DNA from: Clostridia bacterium
GTDB taxonomy: Bacteria; Bacillota; Clostridia; Christensenellales; Aristaeellaceae
DNA: 64,000 nt
Direction: 5' to 3'
Assembly (NCBI GenBank): GCA_017448975.1
Contig: JAFSKN010000015.1
Location: 62,001-126,000, forward strand
The notes under the pieces are model-generated. The model was given only the letters and a program-made list of their open reading frames with translations, ran no database searches and was not told the DNA's origin. Position 1 is the first letter of the stretch. Each line of letters opens with the position of its first letter. The translations under genes were made by a program, and so were the position numbers. Of the stretch, positions 60,919 to 64,000 are shown piece after piece.

Positions 60919-62121
60919 ATGAAGAAAAGTCTTGCCCTGCTGCTGACTCTGATCCTGCTGCTCACCCTGTGCGTGGGCTGTACCCACGCGGACAGCGGCG
61001 CCGTCGTGCCGGACCTGACCATCGCCCGCCGTCCCATTCCGGAAAACGAGGCCATGGAGTTTCTGAAAAAGATGGGCGTGGGCTGGAACCTTGGCAACAC
61101 CTTTGACGCCATCAAGAACAACTGGAACCGAAGCGCCGATGAAATGACCGTGGAAACCTCCTGGGTGGGCATCAAAACCACGGAAGCGATGATCGAAGCC
61201 ATTCACGCCGCCGGTTTTTCCTCCATCCGCATCCCCATTTCCTGGCATGACCACGTATCCGGCCCGGATCATGAGATCAGTGAAAAATGGCTGGGCCGGG
61301 TACAGGAGGTAGTGGACTGGGCCTACAATCGCGGCATGTATGTGATCATCAACATCCACCACGACGAGGACCAGTTCCTGCCCTCCAGCGCTCATTATGA
61401 AGAATCCGCCCATTACGTGGAATGCATTTGGAAGCAGCTGGCGGCGCGCTTCCGGGATTACGATGAGCACCTGATCATGGAATCCCTGAACGAACCGCGC
61501 CTGATGAATTCCGCCTACGAATGGGTGTTCGACCCCAACGCCTCCGAATGTGCCGACGCGGCGGATTGCCTGAACCGGCTGAACCAGCTTTTTGTGGACA
61601 CAGTGCGCGCCACCGGCGGCAACAACGCCAGCCGTTACCTCATGATGCCCGCCTACGACGCAGCGCCAAGCAACGCCGTTCGGGATTCCTTCGTTCTGCC
61701 CATGGACAGCGCGGACAACAAGCTCATCGTGTCCGTTCACGCCTACACGCCCTTTGATTTCGCCCTGAATCAGAACGGGAGCGGCACTTTCGGCACCCAG
61801 GCCCAGAAGGTGGAGATCGTCAGTTTCATGAACGATCTGTACAACAAGTTCACCGTGAACGGCATCCCCGTGGTCATCGGCGAATACGGGGCCATGGTAA
61901 AGGGCGATAATTTGCAGGATCGGGTGGACTGGGCCGCTTTCTACGTGGCCACCGCCAGCGCCCGCAACATGCCCTGCCTGTATTGGGACAACAACGTGTT
62001 TTCCGGCACCGGCGAACGCTTCGGCCTGCTGGACCGCAAATCCCTTTCCTTCCCCCACCGGGCCCTGGTGGACGCCATCATCCGCTACGGCGGATGGGAA
62101 AAGCTGCCGGAAGCGCAGTAA
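60919..62121 (+). CDS. GH5 endo-beta-glycanase lipoprotein
   Basis: 400 residues. The signal peptide ends at LCVGC, a lipobox, so it should be anchored outside the membrane. GH5 features: MGVGWNLGNTFDA, RIPISWHDH, YVIINIHHDED, acid/base Glu in ESLNEPR (about 190), HAYTPFDF and nucleophile Glu in VVIGEYGA (about 321). The sequence resembles subfamilies active on glucan, xyloglucan or glucomannan. Neighbouring GH130 and esterases favour acetylated glucomannan. AGGAGG precedes the ATG. Confidence 0.93.
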   Translation: MKKSLALLLTLILLLTLCVGCTHADSGAVVPDLTIARRPIPENEAMEFLKKMGVGWNLGNTFDAIKNNWNRSADEMTVETSWVGIKTTEAMIEAIHAAGFSSIRIPISWHDHVSGPDHEISEKWLGRVQEVVDWAYNRGMYVIINIHHDEDQFLPSSAHYEESAHYVECIWKQLAARFRDYDEHLIMESLNEPRLMNSAYEWVFDPNASECADAADCLNRLNQLFVDTVRATGGNNASRYLMMPAYDAAPSNAVRDSFVLPMDSADNKLIVSVHAYTPFDFALNQNGSGTFGTQAQKVEIVSFMNDLYNKFTVNGIPVVIGEYGAMVKGDNLQDRVDWAAFYVATASARNMPCLYWDNNVFSGTGERFGLLDRKSLSFPHRALVDAIIRYGGWEKLPEAQ

Positions 62122-62132
62122 TCACATTATAA

Positions 62133-62280
62133 AAAGGATGAGCGCACGGGCGGAGCCGTGGCGCGTCCTGCCGCTTCCGAATGGATAAGCGGCAGGCATC
62201 CAAGAGAAAGGATGAGCGCACGGGCGGAGCCGTGGCGCGTCCTGCCGCTTCCGAATGGATAAGCGGCAGGCATCCAAATG
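62133..62280 (+). repeat. tandem duplication of a 74-bp structured leader
   Basis: Two copies, 62133-62206 and 62207-62280, differ only near their ends. Each begins AAAGGATGAGC, which includes a ribosome site, and contains two stems: CACGG/CCGTG and the 10-bp CCTGCCGCTT/AAGCGGCAGG (62167-62176 with 62187-62196, and 74 bases later). A third AAAGGAT at 62281 serves the GH130 gene. Confidence 0.9.
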
Positions 62281-62295
62281 AAAGGATTGATAACC

Positions 62296-63318
62296 ATGCC
62301 CAAGTATACCATGTACGCTCCCGCCCTGCCCAACGTACCCTGGCAGGACAAGCCGGCCGGCCACATCAACAGCCCCCTGTGGCGCTATTCCGAGAACCCC
62401 ATCATTGACCGCAATCCCCTGCCCGGCGTGGCCCGCATCTTCAATTCCGCCGTCATGCCCTATGAAGGCAAATTCGTGGGCGTGTTCCGGGGTGAACAGA
62501 CCAACGGCGTGCCCTACATCTACTTAGGCTGGAGCCAGGACGCCGTTCATTGGGACTTTGAGCCCAATAAAATCCCCTTTGTGGACGAGGACGGGAAGCC
62601 CTTCATGCCCATTTACGCCTACGACCCCCGCCTGGTCAAGGTGGAGGACACCTACTACATCATTTGGTGCCAGGATTTCTACGGCGCGGCCATCGGCATC
62701 GCAAAGACCCAGGATTTCAAGCATTTCGTGCGCATTGAAAACCCTTTCCTGCCCTTCAACCGCAACGCTGTCCTCTTCCCCCGCAAGATCAACGGCAATT
62801 TCGTGCTCATGTCCCGCCCCTCCGACAGCGGCCACACCCCCTTCGGCGATATCTTCATCTCCGAAAGCCCGGATATGGTCTACTGGGGCAAGCATCGCCA
62901 CGTCATGAGCCGGGGCAATACCTGGTGGGAGGGCCTGAAAATCGGCGGCGGCGCGGCCCCCATTGAAACCAGCGAAGGCTGGCTGCTCTTCTACCACGGT
63001 GTCACCCAGACCTGCAACGGCTATGTATACTCCATCGGCGGCGCCATCCTGGACATCGACAATCCCTCCATCGTGAAATACCGCTGCCAGAATTACCTCC
63101 TCACCCCCGAAGTGTGGTTCGAGGAACGCGGCTTCGTTCCCAACGTTACCTTCCCCTGCGCCACCCTCCACGACCCCGAGACCGGCAAAATCGCCGTGTA
63201 CTACGGCGCTTCCGACAGCTATGTGGGCCTGGCCTTCGGCAACTTCGACGAAATCATCGACTACATCAAGGACAACAGCAAAGTCACCGAAACCGACACC
63301 GAAATCGGCCGGCGGTGA
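62296..63318 (+). CDS. GH130 beta-1,4-mannoside phosphorylase
   Basis: 340 residues, five-bladed propeller family GH130. Signatures seen: NPIIDRNPLPGVARIFNSAV, YDPRLVKVEDTYYI (Asp is the usual proton donor), RNAVLFPRKINGNFVLMSRPSD and WWEGLKIGGGAAPIETSEGWLLFYHGV. Enzymes of this type phosphorolyse beta-mannosyl-glucose or beta-1,4-mannooligosaccharides to mannose-1-phosphate. No signal peptide, so cytosolic. ATG 62296 follows AAAGGAT, the third copy of the repeat start. Clear partner of the phosphohexomutase upstream. Confidence 0.92.
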   Translation: MPKYTMYAPALPNVPWQDKPAGHINSPLWRYSENPIIDRNPLPGVARIFNSAVMPYEGKFVGVFRGEQTNGVPYIYLGWSQDAVHWDFEPNKIPFVDEDGKPFMPIYAYDPRLVKVEDTYYIIWCQDFYGAAIGIAKTQDFKHFVRIENPFLPFNRNAVLFPRKINGNFVLMSRPSDSGHTPFGDIFISESPDMVYWGKHRHVMSRGNTWWEGLKIGGGAAPIETSEGWLLFYHGVTQTCNGYVYSIGGAILDIDNPSIVKYRCQNYLLTPEVWFEERGFVPNVTFPCATLHDPETGKIAVYYGASDSYVGLAFGNFDEIIDYIKDNSKVTETDTEIGRR

Positions 63319-63337
63319 TTGTGAAAAAAGCCGATTT

Positions 63338-63360
63338 GATTTCCGCCACTGGCGGAAATC
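63338..63360 (+). other. hairpin between GH130 and esterase genes
   Basis: GATTTCCGCC (63338-63347) and GGCGGAAATC (63351-63360) form a perfect 10-bp stem with a 3-base loop. No T run follows, so it may stabilise the upstream mRNA end rather than end transcription. Confidence 0.55.
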
Positions 63361-63423
63361 GGCGGTTCGTCCCCCTCCGAGAAAGATATAAAATAATTCC
63401 TATTCAAAAAGGAGTTAATTTTC

Positions 63424-64000
63424 ATGCAGCGATTCAGTTTATCTCCCTTATTCCGCAACGGTGCCGTTCTGTGCCGGAACAAAGAAATCCGCGTTTGGGG
63501 CACGGCGGAGGAAGGAACGCGCCTGACCCTGGTTCTCAAAAACGAATGGAATCAGGAATTGGGCCGGGATGAAGTCACGGCGAAAGAGAGAAAGTTCTTT
63601 TTCCGCTTGCCGCCCCAGAAAGCGCAAATCAAGTGTTCTTTGACCCTTTCCGACGGGCGGGACAGCGTGACCTATACGGACGTTGCCATCGGCGACGTGT
63701 ACCTGGCCGGAGGCCAGAGCAACATGGAGCTGGAATTGCAGTATGCCGACGAGGGCAAGGACTTGATCCCCGTTCACAGCAATCCCCTGGTGCGTTACTT
63801 CAACGTGCCCAAGTTCGCCCGTTTCGGCCCCGAAGCGGAGGACGCCAACGAAAACGCCCGCTGGCTGCCCGTGGCCCCCGGCACCGCCCGGGACATGAGC
63901 GCCGTGGCCTATTTCTTCGCCATGAAATTGCAGCCCCAAATCCAGGTTCCTATGGGGATCATCGACTGCTACTGGGGCGGCACCTCCGTCACCTGCTGGA
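63424..64000 (+). CDS. SASA-type (sialate O-acetylesterase-like) esterase, 3' end outside window
   Basis: 192 codons to the window edge, still open. The N-terminal beta domain (SPLFRNGAVLCRNKEIRVWG) and the catalytic segment AGGQSNMELEL, whose Ser is the nucleophile, plus GIIDCYWGGTSVTCW, are typical of the sialate O-acetylesterase family. Members in polysaccharide loci remove acetyl groups from xylan, mannan or sialic acid. AAGGAG precedes ATG 63424. As the fifth gene of the locus it probably works with the CE2-like esterase. Confidence 0.88.
   Translation, partial: MQRFSLSPLFRNGAVLCRNKEIRVWGTAEEGTRLTLVLKNEWNQELGRDEVTAKERKFFFRLPPQKAQIKCSLTLSDGRDSVTYTDVAIGDVYLAGGQSNMELELQYADEGKDLIPVHSNPLVRYFNVPKFARFGPEAEDANENARWLPVAPGTARDMSAVAYFFAMKLQPQIQVPMGIIDCYWGGTSVTCW

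Noticed and set aside
59926..62058. Minus-strand frame of 710 codons
   Set aside because: It is a shadow of the mutase and GH5 genes, whose catalytic motifs are intact on the plus strand.
62133..62280. CRISPR array
   Set aside because: Only two 74-base units without spacers or cas genes, and the units include internal stems and a ribosome site.

Overview
The window reads as chromosomal DNA of a fairly GC-rich member of the Bacillota, most likely class Clostridia and probably a gut or rumen plant-fibre degrader. The evidence is gene content and order: nadK-argR-recN, DUF512-der-plsY, polA-coaE, scpA-scpB, a YlbF protein, a SpoIID-type protein, a SigB/F-like sigma factor and a SpoOB-type kinase, plus strong Shine-Dalgarno sites and consensus sigma-A promoters (TTGACA, 17 bases, TATAAT). 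No species can be named from the sequence alone.

Layout. 1-5.8 kb: end of a SpoIID/SH3 wall protein, an N6-adenine methyltransferase of the TrmN6 type, a secreted Ig-like protein, and a DUF2975 / XRE regulator / DUF4173 membrane operon with a near-ideal promoter and operator. 5.8-13.8 kb (minus): polA-coaE-lytic transglycosylase-solute-binding protein, and an ECF sigma factor translationally coupled to a membrane-anchored partner. 13.8-24 kb: plsY, der, DUF512, HisK-type and IMPase phosphatases, a 459-bp hairpin element with inverted ends, the Sua5 gene, then nadK-argR-recN. 24-28.6 kb (minus): a membrane/envelope cluster (GT-C-like protein, GtrA, zinc-binding lipoprotein). 28.8-32.3 kb (minus): a five-gene operon holding a wall-targeted barnase, its barstar, an orphan DNA methyltransferase and a phage-repressor-like regulator. 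32.5-42.8 kb: rplS, mltG, ylbF, a coupled dnaE/anti-sigma/sigma/kinase run, an M50 protease, scpAB. 42.8-49.7 kb: a second hairpin tract, NUDIX, a phosphopentomutase-purine nucleoside phosphorylase fusion, a DeoR regulator, a LacI-like/GGDEF protein, tRNA-Lys and a DUF89 protein. 49.7-58 kb: a GH115 enzyme, a fused permease-like membrane protein, an aconitase-like hydratase, and an AT-richer nuclease/ASCH islet. 58-64 kb: a beta-mannan or mannan/xylan utilisation locus (SGNH esterase, phosphohexomutase, GH5, GH130, SASA-type esterase).

Most interesting items: the barnase-barstar-methyltransferase operon; the DeoB-PNP fusion; seven intergenic hairpins built of purine-rich 7-base repeats that nearly all start at stop codons; the 459-bp multi-branched element; a degenerate RsbW-like protein coupled to a sigma factor and an orphan SpoOB-type kinase; and a duplicated 74-bp structured leader in the mannan locus.
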